A stretch of 14,583 nt of DNA from Nostoc sp. CHAB 5834 (GCA_020829485.1 JAIVFU010000143.1:1-14583); one strand, 5' to 3'; positions 7,490 to 14,332 are shown, counted from the stretch's first letter. The notes: a model not told the origin generated them from the sequence alone. Translations and numbers: made by a program.

Positions 7490-8329
7490 ATGCGAAAAAC
7501 TACCATTTTTACTCTTACATTGCTATCGCTGGCAATTCTGCCAGTAATGGCACAACAAGATCAAACGCTAGTAGGCCAGGTTTGGAGTGATTTTCAATCA
7601 TATTCCAGAGATTTGCAAGATTACTTTCAATATAGGAATATAAACGAAAACTTAAACCCTGAATCAGATGGTCAAAATGCTATTAGTGCTACCAGTAACG
7701 AGGGAGAATTGAAAATACCTAACCCCGTCGCTGCGGGACAAAAGGTTCGTGATAATGTGATTGACTACTCTTATCGTTCACAGTCTAGAGCAAGCCGCTT
7801 TGAAAATAATGCAGCAGTACGGGGAAATTTAGCTGGTAATGAACTCAATCGTTTAATTACCCGTGGAATAGCTGTAGGTGTTCTTGGTAAAAATGCACAA
7901 AGTCGGACAAAAGGAAAGTTAGAAAATCTTCAGTCGGAGCTTTTTGAAAGTTCTCCTGGGGTAAATAACCCAATAACTTGTAATCCTTCTAATCCTCAAT
8001 GTGATGCTATAAAACAATTGGCAGATACATTGTTAAGTCTAAACAACGAAACCATTCAACTCCAAAAATTACAATCAAGAATCATAGCTGAAACATTTGC
8101 CCAGTCAATACAAACGAATCAGTCTTTACAATATTCTAATTTAAATTTGGCAAATATTTCTCAGCAGGCAGAAGAGGCGAATCGCGCTCGGAGAGTAGAT
8201 ACATCTACAGAAGCGGCGCGACTTTTACGAGCTACATCTCAACTAGATTTGTTTGGCAGAGAAAAAGTTGGAAATGAGGATCTTAGGATAAATAAAAGTA
8301 TAACTATACGAACAAAAATAAATTTTTAA
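7490..8329 (+). CDS. VirB5/TrbJ-like secreted coiled-coil protein (candidate minor pilin)
   Basis: A 279-residue exported protein. A signal peptide is plain: basic MRK, a hydrophobic core to about residue 19, and cleavage near VMA-QQ (21-22). The mature part is largely helical and Gln/Asn-rich. The segment 172-236 (LADTLLSLNNETIQLQKLQ onwards) has the heptad-like Gln/Leu pattern seen in VirB5 and TrbJ. C164 and C171 bracket NPSNPQ and could form a small disulfide loop before that helix. In known systems VirB5 sits at the pilus tip and helps contact other cells. The position after VirB4 and before the VirB6-like gene fits. The overlapping ATG at 7486 is out of frame; ATG 7490 is chosen because it gives the signal peptide, with a weak TAGG upstream. 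Sequence divergence is high, so the family call rests on architecture and context. Confidence 0.55.
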   Translation: MRKTTIFTLTLLSLAILPVMAQQDQTLVGQVWSDFQSYSRDLQDYFQYRNINENLNPESDGQNAISATSNEGELKIPNPVAAGQKVRDNVIDYSYRSQSRASRFENNAAVRGNLAGNELNRLITRGIAVGVLGKNAQSRTKGKLENLQSELFESSPGVNNPITCNPSNPQCDAIKQLADTLLSLNNETIQLQKLQSRIIAETFAQSIQTNQSLQYSNLNLANISQQAEEANRARRVDTSTEAARLLRATSQLDLFGREKVGNEDLRINKSITIRTKINF

Positions 8330-8382
8330 AATACTTAAATTTCTTACAAACCAACAGGAAATATAAAAACAGTTTGGTAGAG

Positions 8383-8450
8383 TGCGTTAGCGACAGCATA
8401 ACGCATCGAAAGCATCCGGGATGGTGCGTTCCGTTGCTAATTCACCCTAC
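8383..8450. repeat. Interspersed GTGCGTTA...TAACGCA repeat
   Basis: TGCGTTA (8383-8389) and TAACGCA (8399-8405) form a hairpin. They are followed by GGATGGTGCGTT and TTCACCCTAC. This is recognisable as a degenerate copy of the GTGCGTTA/TAACGCACC...CACCCTAC repeat that recurs between cyanobacterial genes. It lies just upstream of the VirB6-like gene and is open in that gene's frame, which makes the longest possible frame misleading. Confidence 0.65.
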
Positions 8451-8481
8451 TAAATCTAAAAAAACAGCCCATAAACTCAAA

Positions 8482-9543
8482 ATGCAACTTGCTATTCAAC
8501 TAATTTTTGCCCAACTAGGCAACCAACTAGGCATTGATGACGTTCTCAATAATGGTGCTAGAACTTCTCTAAGTATTGCCGAAGGTTGGAATAGTCAATG
8601 GCTGAATTTATTACAAAACACCACCAGTAATAACTTGTATGGAGCGCTGACAAATCTGGGTATTTTTTTTGCGGTAGGAACCCTGTTATTTTTTATGATA
8701 CAATTCCTCAGAGACTTAATATCCTATGAATATAGTCGTCCAATATCAGCTTTAATCTGGCCTTTTGTGGTGGTGATCCTCTTAAGTAATTCAGGTAAGG
8801 GAAGTATCCTTTCTAATCTGACACTGGGATTACGGGATTTTTTAAACACTGTCAATCAGCAAGTAGTGGTATCAGCAGATGCGGGTCAAATGTTCCAACA
8901 AGCACTTAATATGAGTGTTGCTGAAGAAGTAACTGGTTCTTTTCTGCGTCCTTGCCAATCGCTAACTGGTGAACAACAAAGTAAATGCTTTGCCCAAGCT
9001 TCAGAGAGAATTAATATTCTCTTGCAGAAATATAGAAACACATACGGAAGGAGAGTTTGGATAAATAGGCTACAAACTAAGATAGATAATATTAGATATG
9101 GCACTAGCCTTGTATCAGAAACATCATTTAATTCTTTGTTAGGTTCTACAGTCCAAACAAGCATCAAAAACTTTTTAGTTTCCTTGCAATATGCCTTTCA
9201 GAATCTGATAGAAGCTACTATGTTGCTGATAGCCTTGTTAGGGCCAATAGCTGTAGGTGGATCTTTACTACCTGTAGCTGGTAAACCAATTTTTGCATGG
9301 CTGACCGGATTTTTATCTATTGGAATTGCCAAGATTTCGTTTAATATTATTGCTATTGTGACTGCCGCAGTTATTGTAAATGGGCCAGGTCAAAATCCTA
9401 CTGCTGATCCAGATTTAATGTGGTTCATAATTTTTCTGGGAGTTTTAGCACCAATTTTATCGTTACTTGTGGCTGCTGCTGGCGGTTTTGCACTCTTCAG
9501 TGGAATCAGTAATACAGCTTCTTTAGTAAGGGAGAGGATTTAA
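8482..9543 (+). CDS. VirB6/TrbL-like polytopic inner-membrane protein
   Basis: A predicted inner-membrane channel component of 353 residues. Hydrophobic segments lie at about 53-76, 86-102, 231-255, 259-289 and 302-332. Between the second and third is a large loop (103-230) with C158 and C169 that may be disulfide-linked in the periplasm. Clustered helices with a central extra-membrane loop, a C-terminal run of Gly/Ala-rich helices, and placement after the VirB5-like gene match VirB6/TrbL. These proteins contact the translocating substrate. The start at ATG 8482 is preferred to the TTG at 8374: the extra 36 residues would be translated from an intergenic repeat and have unrelated composition. 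No Shine-Dalgarno is evident. About 320 bp of repeat DNA separates it from the next gene. Confidence 0.65.
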   Translation: MQLAIQLIFAQLGNQLGIDDVLNNGARTSLSIAEGWNSQWLNLLQNTTSNNLYGALTNLGIFFAVGTLLFFMIQFLRDLISYEYSRPISALIWPFVVVILLSNSGKGSILSNLTLGLRDFLNTVNQQVVVSADAGQMFQQALNMSVAEEVTGSFLRPCQSLTGEQQSKCFAQASERINILLQKYRNTYGRRVWINRLQTKIDNIRYGTSLVSETSFNSLLGSTVQTSIKNFLVSLQYAFQNLIEATMLLIALLGPIAVGGSLLPVAGKPIFAWLTGFLSIGIAKISFNIIAIVTAAVIVNGPGQNPTADPDLMWFIIFLGVLAPILSLLVAAAGGFALFSGISNTASLVRERI

Positions 9544-9546
9544 CAA

Positions 9547-9590
9547 TTCAAAATTCAAAACTTGTACTGAGCTTGTCGAAGTATTCAAAA
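9547..9590 (+). repeat. Short interspersed repeat (ATTCAAAA units around TTGTACTGAGCTTGTCGAAG)
   Basis: ATTCAAAATTCAAAA leads into TTGTACTGAGCTTGTCGAAG and another ATTCAAAA. I recognise this core as a widespread intergenic repeat in cyanobacterial genomes. It lies 4 bp after the VirB6-like stop codon. Confidence 0.6.
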
Positions 9591-9672
9591 TGAATAAAAT
9601 TTTGACAAGTGTCGTAACTGCTTAATTATATGCAAATCGTAATTAATATCAAGATTATTTCATTTTCATCTA

Positions 9673-9791
9673 GCCCGCCTCAGAATGAATTCTGAGTCTA
9701 ATAGCGAAAGTCATCTAAAGATGACTGAGAAAAGGCTCTAGTCCGTTTTAACGGACTTTAGCTATTAGCCTAAAACTTTAGTTCTGGGCGG
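9673..9791. repeat. Cloverleaf-like multi-hairpin repeat element
   Basis: The outer stem CCGCC (9675-9679) / GGCGG (9787-9791) encloses three branches. The first is CTCAGAAT/ATTCTGAG (9679-9696). The second is a stem CTAATAGC (9698-9705) / GCTATTAG (9761-9768) that itself holds AGTCATCT/AGATGACT (9709-9726) and AGTCCGTT/AACGGACT (9740-9757). The third is CTAAA/TTTAG (9770-9781). All arms listed are perfect complements and most loops are 2 nt. It resembles structured repeats with an ACTTTAGCTAT core found in Nostocales. It has no coding capacity and sits in the gap before the first VirB8-like gene. Confidence 0.8.
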
Positions 9792-9815
9792 TTTATGTAT
9801 AAAATGAAATAGCCG

Positions 9816-9832
9816 TATAATTAATATATAAT
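9816..9832 (+). promoter_or_regulatory. Candidate -10 boxes for a second promoter inside the T4SS cluster
   Basis: TATAAT occurs at 9816-9821 and again at 9827-9832, 32-48 bp before ATG 9864. No good -35 element lies 16-18 bp upstream, and the local DNA is AT-rich, so this is only a candidate. A promoter here would explain how genes after the 320-bp repeat gap are expressed. Confidence 0.25.
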
Positions 9833-9851
9833 AACTAAAGTTTTTTGCAGA

Positions 9852-9860
9852 AGAGGTGAG
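9852..9860 (+). promoter_or_regulatory. Strong Shine-Dalgarno (AGAGGTGAG)
   Basis: AGAGGTGAG ends 3 nt before ATG 9864. It is the clearest ribosome binding site in the cluster and fixes the start of the first VirB8-like gene. Most neighbouring genes have weak or no such site. Confidence 0.65.
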
Positions 9861-9863
9861 TAA

Positions 9864-10691
9864 ATGGTGCGTTTACTAGACAAAAGACAAAGAACGACGG
9901 CAAGTGTTTTGACAGTTTTTGCGATCGCAACCTTCGGTTTACATCTATTAGTTTTATTTTTATTCTTATTACAAGGGCTAAATATTCGCCAACTCAGTCA
10001 GAGAAAAGCTCCCAACTTTGTGCAATTAATAGACGGTAAACCAGTAGCTAATATTGATGATTTAGCAAGAGAACCAGAAGCAATTCGCCAATTCATCAGC
10101 AAAACGATGATATCAATGTTTAGCTGGTCTGGAACCTTACCAGCACAAAATATCGAAGAAGTTGCAAACCCCAAACCAGATTTAGGAGTTCTTATTCAAA
10201 CACCTCAAGGGGGTAGCCAAAAAGTTAGTACCAGCAGTTGGATAGCTAGTTTTGCCTTATCCGAAGACTTTCGCAAAGGTTTCTTAAGCACAGTTGCAGA
10301 AATGACACCGGAAGAAGTTTTCTCTGAAAATCCCAACCTAGCTATGACATCACAATTAGTTATTAAGCGGGTTTATCCGCCAAGACAAATTGCGCCAGGT
10401 AGGTGGCAAGTGGGTATAGTAGCCGACTTAATTCAAAAAAACCGAGTTGGTGGTGCAAGACTCATAACTCCTTTTAACAAAGATTTACTTGTACGTGCAG
10501 CAGATTACTTCGGTAATCCCCAAGGGGACAATGGCACAGACTTGCAAAAAGCAATTTATAGTGTCCGCGCTGATAGATTAGAAATTTATGAAATTCGTAA
10601 CTTATGTTTGCTAGATGGCAACAACAACCTTAACCAAAATAAATTTGCCCAATGCGGGGCTGGACAAACATCTGATAGCTTTATTAGATGA
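9864..10691 (+). CDS. VirB8-like bitopic T4SS protein, paralogue A
   Basis: A 275-residue protein with a short basic cytoplasmic N-terminus (1-13), one membrane helix (about 14-37, ending in FLFLLQGLN) and a large periplasmic domain. This is the topology of VirB8/TraE-type scaffold proteins, which assemble the inner-membrane platform. It is clearly paralogous to the protein at 10921-11631. Both have GLH in the helix, VQLIDGKPV or VQLVDGRAI after it, an EPEAIRQF-type motif (70-77 here) followed by TM..M..WS, FNKDLLVRA (204-212), and RLEIYEIRNLC near the end. C248 and C264 may pair. This copy has about 40 extra residues between the WS motif and the later strands. Its stop codon overlaps the first base of a heptamer foldback repeat. 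The exact VirB8 assignment is inferred from topology and gene order. Confidence 0.5.
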   Translation: MVRLLDKRQRTTASVLTVFAIATFGLHLLVLFLFLLQGLNIRQLSQRKAPNFVQLIDGKPVANIDDLAREPEAIRQFISKTMISMFSWSGTLPAQNIEEVANPKPDLGVLIQTPQGGSQKVSTSSWIASFALSEDFRKGFLSTVAEMTPEEVFSENPNLAMTSQLVIKRVYPPRQIAPGRWQVGIVADLIQKNRVGGARLITPFNKDLLVRAADYFGNPQGDNGTDLQKAIYSVRADRLEIYEIRNLCLLDGNNNLNQNKFAQCGAGQTSDSFIR

Positions 10692-10872
10692 GTGGGGAGT
10701 GGGGAGTGGGGAATCAGCCTTTTCGAGTTGAGGGCTTTTTTAAAAAATCAAATAAGACCTATAGATTTATAATTCACTAATTCAATTTATATATAGGACT
10801 AATATTTGATTTCTGAAAAAGCTCGGTACAATTCAAAAAGCCTAATTCCCTACTCCCTACTCCCCACTCCCC
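10690..10872. repeat. Heptamer-tipped foldback (MITE-like) element between the two VirB8-like genes
   Basis: Three perfect AGTGGGG heptamers (10691-10711) form the left tip. CCCTACT, CCCTACT, CCCCACT and CCCC (10848-10872) form the right tip. Inside, the two arms remain imperfectly complementary: AATCAGCCTTTT on the left faces AAAAAGCCTAATT on the right, and AAATCAAATA on the left faces TATTTGATTT on the right. The stem closes at CCTATA (10758-10763) / TATAGG (10792-10797). The tips resemble the STRR heptanucleotide repeats described in heterocystous cyanobacteria. The element starts within the stop codon of the upstream gene and contains no frame of note. Confidence 0.75.
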
Positions 10873-10920
10873 GCCTACGTAGATAATTTCAAAAATCAAA
10901 TACGATTCCTATAATTATTA

Positions 10921-11631
10921 ATGCAATTACTCAAACCAGAAAATAGGAAAAATAACCCATTGCCACTGTTAGCAGTAGGAACATTTGGGTTACATGTATT
11001 GACCTTGCTTTTACTACTATTTCACGGGTCTATGTTACAACAATTAGGCCAGCAACTCACACCTCAAAGTTTAGTGCAACTTGTTGATGGTCGCGCTATA
11101 ACCGTAGACCCTGAACCAAATTTAGAGCGGCAGCCAGAGGCTATTCGGCGGTTTGTGGGTCAAACTATGAGCTTAATGCTTACCTGGTCAGATCAACAGC
11201 CGCCAACGCAAGTCTGGGAAATCACCTCCCAACTGGTAGCTGATAATTTTAAAGAAAAACTTAAGTCAGAAGTTACCAATTTAAATCCAGATAGCCAATT
11301 TGAAAATGTTAATAGAGGAGCAGAGAATGTATTAGTAATCCAAAAAATTTCTCAACCTACAGAAATAGGTAATGGACAGTGGAAAGTGGAGATGTTTGCT
11401 AATCAACTAGTTTTTAACGGTTATGATAGGTTGGGAAAATCAACTTCGTTTAATAAACAAATTTTAGTTAGAGCAAGAGCAATAGATGAACCCGCAACTT
11501 CCCTACCAAATTCAGCACTACCATTGCAGTTTGCAACTTACCGCCTTGGTGAAGCCAGACTAGAAATTTATAATGTATGTGATATCAAAGATAAAAATTG
11601 TTCTGGAAATCCTAATCAAGCTTTACCATGA
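10921..11631 (+). CDS. VirB8-like bitopic T4SS protein, paralogue B
   Basis: A 236-residue shorter sister of the preceding protein. It has a membrane helix at about 13-35, then VQLVDGRAI, then RQPEAIRRF (70-78) running into TM..M..WS, then SFNKQILVRA (176-185), and ARLEIYNVCDIKDKNC with C220 and C227. It is predicted to work in the same inner-membrane/periplasm platform, perhaps as a hetero-oligomer with paralogue A. No Shine-Dalgarno is visible before ATG 10921, and the upstream 49 bp follow directly on the foldback element. Its stop overlaps the VirB10 start as ATGA (11628-11631), a sign of translational coupling. The VirB8 label is inference; the paralogy with the neighbouring gene is seen directly. 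Confidence 0.5.
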   Translation: MQLLKPENRKNNPLPLLAVGTFGLHVLTLLLLLFHGSMLQQLGQQLTPQSLVQLVDGRAITVDPEPNLERQPEAIRRFVGQTMSLMLTWSDQQPPTQVWEITSQLVADNFKEKLKSEVTNLNPDSQFENVNRGAENVLVIQKISQPTEIGNGQWKVEMFANQLVFNGYDRLGKSTSFNKQILVRARAIDEPATSLPNSALPLQFATYRLGEARLEIYNVCDIKDKNCSGNPNQALP

Positions 11632-13253
11632 CTAAATACTCAATCCCTGCGGAAACACCTGCTCAAAATGGATTTACTCTACCTACCGATGCTCAACAAC
11701 AAGATGTAGAATCTTTTGATTGGGAATCGCGGATGTCAAGATTGGTCGGCTTTGAAGACGAATCTTCTTCTGGAACCGATACCCAAGGATCAGAAGACTC
11801 TGCAACGCCACAAGAGTCGTCTCAACCACAAGATGTTCAGACAAAGCAACCCCTCTCATCTAATCCCTTTGCCAAGTTAGGCTTGGTAGGAGCCGCTACC
11901 TTAGCGATCGTTTTGGTCGGTGGGGTGTTTTTGTCCCAGTTAATGAGTAGCAATCCCAAGCCAAAAACTATTGTTGCTCCACAAGTGCCTGAGCAGCCAA
12001 CTGATGAATCTACCTCTCAACAGCTAGCAGGCGAAGTAGATACTCTGAAAACGAAATTAGCCCTGACTGAACAAGCAGAGATGGTGAAAGCCGCCCAACA
12101 ACAGCTTAGAACTGCCAAATCAGCGTCTACAGTACCTTTACAACAACCGTCAGTTTCTTCCAGAGGTACAGAAAGAGTCATCCCAACACCCCCACCAACA
12201 GCTTATGTACCTCAGAGAGTTACAGTTGAGCGCATCGTTAAAGTACCTGCTTCTCAACCTTTGCCATCACGCCAACTACCAGTTGTGCAGCCAAGCCCTC
12301 AAGCCGTAGTTAATATAGCTCCACCATCTCCACCAAGCCCATTGCAAGAGTGGAAAAGGTTAGCAAAGTTAGGTAGCTACGGTCAAGTAGATGCTACGAA
12401 TCAATCTAATAACATTGCAGTTGCTTCTGAATCTGCAAACAATCCGCAGGCACAGACACCACCACCGGAAACTCCTGCTCCTGCGGTGAGCCAAGCGCAA
12501 CCCTTGGGGCAAAAATCCTTAGCAGTAGGGACTAGTGCTAAAGCTGTGTTAGCAACAGCGATATTTGGTGAAACTACTACAAGGTCAGGCGGTGGTGATG
12601 AAACAAGTGGATCTAAAAATGTATTTGTGATCCGATTGCAAGACGACCTAAAAGCTAAGGATGGTACTACCGTTATACCTGCAAACACCGAATTCCTAGC
12701 TGAAATTAGTTCCATTAACGAACAAGGTCTTTTGCAGATGAACGTAACTAAACTTATCTCGCAAAATGATGGCAACCCTACCGAACAAAGCTTACCCAAT
12801 AATGCAATTATTGTTCGCGGTACCCAAGGTAAACCTTTAATAGCAAGTAAATATCCCGGTCAAAGTTCGTCCATAGCATCAATGGATCTAGGACTATTCG
12901 TCTTGGGAGGTCTTGGTAAAGCAGCAGAGTTAATAAATCGCCCTGATACCAAACTTATGCCTTTATATGGCAACTATGGCAACAACACCGTCAATCCCGA
13001 CGGTACTGTTAACGAAACCGACGACGGCAACACCAACTCTAACTCAAACCGCGGTTTCATCACTGGTTATACTACCATTACAGAGAACAGACGCAACCTT
13101 GCAGCTGGGATTGTAGAAGGTGGTTTCAACTCTGTAGTACCCCAAATTGCCCAACGTAATCAACAGGCGATCGCCCAAATGTCACAACCAACTAATATTT
13201 GGTTTATGCAAGCAGGCACAACTGTTGAACTATACGTTAATCAACCAATCTAA
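11628..13253 (+). CDS. virB10: VirB10/TrbI family T4SS core protein
   Basis: The 541-residue protein that links inner and outer membranes and relays VirB4 energy to the outer-membrane pore. Layout: acidic Ser/Gln-rich cytoplasmic region (1-84); one membrane helix (about 85-105, LVGAATLAIVLVGGVFL); a short coiled coil (about 131-164); a Pro-rich periplasmic linker (about 187-290); and a C-terminal TrbI beta-barrel domain (297-541). The last shows VFVIRLQDDL, TTVIPANTEFLAEI (compare IPAGT in TrbI) and a final QAGTTVELYVNQPI. Within it, a hydrophobic segment (about 419-436) is followed by an Asn/Gly/Asp-rich loop (about 448-475) and a second helix region (489-515). That is where VirB10 has its outer-membrane antenna. 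The start ATG overlaps the preceding stop. Confidence 0.85.
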   Translation: MTKYSIPAETPAQNGFTLPTDAQQQDVESFDWESRMSRLVGFEDESSSGTDTQGSEDSATPQESSQPQDVQTKQPLSSNPFAKLGLVGAATLAIVLVGGVFLSQLMSSNPKPKTIVAPQVPEQPTDESTSQQLAGEVDTLKTKLALTEQAEMVKAAQQQLRTAKSASTVPLQQPSVSSRGTERVIPTPPPTAYVPQRVTVERIVKVPASQPLPSRQLPVVQPSPQAVVNIAPPSPPSPLQEWKRLAKLGSYGQVDATNQSNNIAVASESANNPQAQTPPPETPAPAVSQAQPLGQKSLAVGTSAKAVLATAIFGETTTRSGGGDETSGSKNVFVIRLQDDLKAKDGTTVIPANTEFLAEISSINEQGLLQMNVTKLISQNDGNPTEQSLPNNAIIVRGTQGKPLIASKYPGQSSSIASMDLGLFVLGGLGKAAELINRPDTKLMPLYGNYGNNTVNPDGTVNETDDGNTNSNSNRGFITGYTTITENRRNLAAGIVEGGFNSVVPQIAQRNQQAIAQMSQPTNIWFMQAGTTVELYVNQPI

Positions 13254-13300
13254 TTTTAGCAGGTAGGATTTATACCAATTTTAGATTTTTGATTGGAAAA

Positions 13301-13317
13301 TGGTAATTGGTAATTAG
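13301..13317 (+). repeat. Short GGTAATTGGTAATT tandem repeat in the VirB10-downstream gap
   Basis: TGGTAATTGGTAATTAG contains two GGTAATT units, a motif commonly seen between cyanobacterial genes. The 106-bp gap between VirB10 and the next gene contains nothing else notable apart from a weak ACCAATTTT/AAAATGGT inverted pair upstream. Confidence 0.4.
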
Positions 13318-13359
13318 TTTTCTTTCTATCTTTCCCATATTCTCCTGTTCTATCTACCA

Positions 13360-13950
13360 ATGTCTCCATTTGCAACCATGAAAAATAAACCTAATTTGTC
13401 AGGAAATACCCCAGGTAATTCTTATTTCCTACCTATAGCTTCCTTAATTTTCTCGGTTACTATGTTCTTGTTGGTAGGCCGCGCTGTTGCTAATAACGCT
13501 GTTCTGCGTTCCATATTTTCCTGTCAAGCACAAGGTTTAGGAGGAGCGATACCTACCATCGACGTTTGGTATCAACAAGGAACAAACTTAAGCTTTATTC
13601 CTGCTGGAGAAGTAATTAAAAAAGTTTGGTTAAACGATCCATCACAGGTAACTATAGACTTTGATGGGCCAGTATGTATGCAGTTTGGTCAAGACTCTAA
13701 TAGTAGTGGAGGAGATTGTAAAAACTCCGCAGCGAATGTAATTCAACTCAGACGAATTCAAAAACTGAATATTCCTGGGCTTCCTCCCACTAGCAATACG
13801 CTTTTAACAGTTGTTACTGAAGGGCAAGGTAGAAATAAATTGTATACTTTTCGAGTAATATATAAGACAGATAACCCTGAATATCACACTTTAGCAGTTT
13901 TTGCCGATCCTTCTGGTCAGGAAGGAGCTTGTGCTAAAGTTCCACAATAA
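13360..13950 (+). CDS. Putative VirB9/TraK-like periplasmic T4SS core protein (single domain)
   Basis: A 196-residue exported or membrane-anchored protein with a hydrophobic segment at about 22-44 and a small beta-rich domain. The segments FIPAGEVIKKVWLNDPSQV (79-97), NTLLTVVTEG (146-155) and LYTFRVIYK (161-169) follow the order seen in the N-terminal domain of VirB9/TrbG/TraK proteins, with a GE.I..VW.-type strand, a T.LTVVT strand and a Y.F.. strand. VirB9 proteins are usually 250-300 residues and also have a C-terminal domain, which is missing here. Four cysteines (55, 106, 120, 191) could give two disulfides. ATG 13378 (residue 7) is an equally possible start; neither has a ribosome binding site. 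It ends the cluster within this window. The identification is tentative; it could be a secretin-like N-domain protein specific to cyanobacterial T4SS. Confidence 0.4.
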   Translation: MSPFATMKNKPNLSGNTPGNSYFLPIASLIFSVTMFLLVGRAVANNAVLRSIFSCQAQGLGGAIPTIDVWYQQGTNLSFIPAGEVIKKVWLNDPSQVTIDFDGPVCMQFGQDSNSSGGDCKNSAANVIQLRRIQKLNIPGLPPTSNTLLTVVTEGQGRNKLYTFRVIYKTDNPEYHTLAVFADPSGQEGACAKVPQ

Positions 13951-14098
13951 ACTTCTAGCAAAAGTACCCGACAGCGAGGACGAGTGAAGTTTACCTTCAT
14001 AAAGCGCTGATGCCTACGTATGTCTGCATTGTGGCTTTTCAAAAGCCTTGCTCTAATATCAAGTCTGGGTAATTAGTTATGACTCCCACGGTCATAGC

Positions 14099-14332
14099 AC
14101 CCCACCCCCAGCCCCTCCCCAAGAGCAGAGCTATGGTGTACACATAAATCTAATTACCCCCCTTAATCCCCCCTTGGAAAGGTGGGAAACAAGAAATCTA
14201 CTTCCCTCCCCTTTATAAGGGGAGGGTTAGGGTGGGCTAAAACCTTGGTTAATCAGCTATTTCAGACTTGTGTATACACCGTAGCCCCGCTCTTTGGGAG
14301 GGGAGACAAAGCATACCTTTGGCGGGGTGGGG
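14099..14332. repeat. Composite foldback island with C-run/G-run arms
   Basis: Three nested complementary pairs are visible. The outermost is CCCCACCCC (14100-14108) / GGGGTGGGG (14324-14332). The second is a long, slightly imperfect pair, CCCCTCCCCAAGAGC...GTGTACACA (14112-14144) with TTGTGTATACACC...GCTCTTTGGGAGGGG (14268-14303). The innermost is a perfect 10-bp hairpin CCCTCCCCTT/AAGGGGAGGG (14204-14226). The motif CCCCCCTTAATCCCCCC (14156-14173) is another familiar cyanobacterial intergenic repeat. Several repeat units appear to have inserted into one another. Confidence 0.7.

Noticed and set aside
10690..10872. Rho-independent terminator between the two VirB8-like genes
   Set aside because: The arms are too long and the structure is symmetric with heptamer tips shared with another locus. 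This fits a mobile repeat better, although it may slow transcription.
390..13950. Functional unit linking the FG-GAP surface protein to the T4SS
   Set aside because: The genes are divergent, 1.2 kb apart and the FG-GAP gene is damaged. There is no shared motif or regulatory site to support a joint function.
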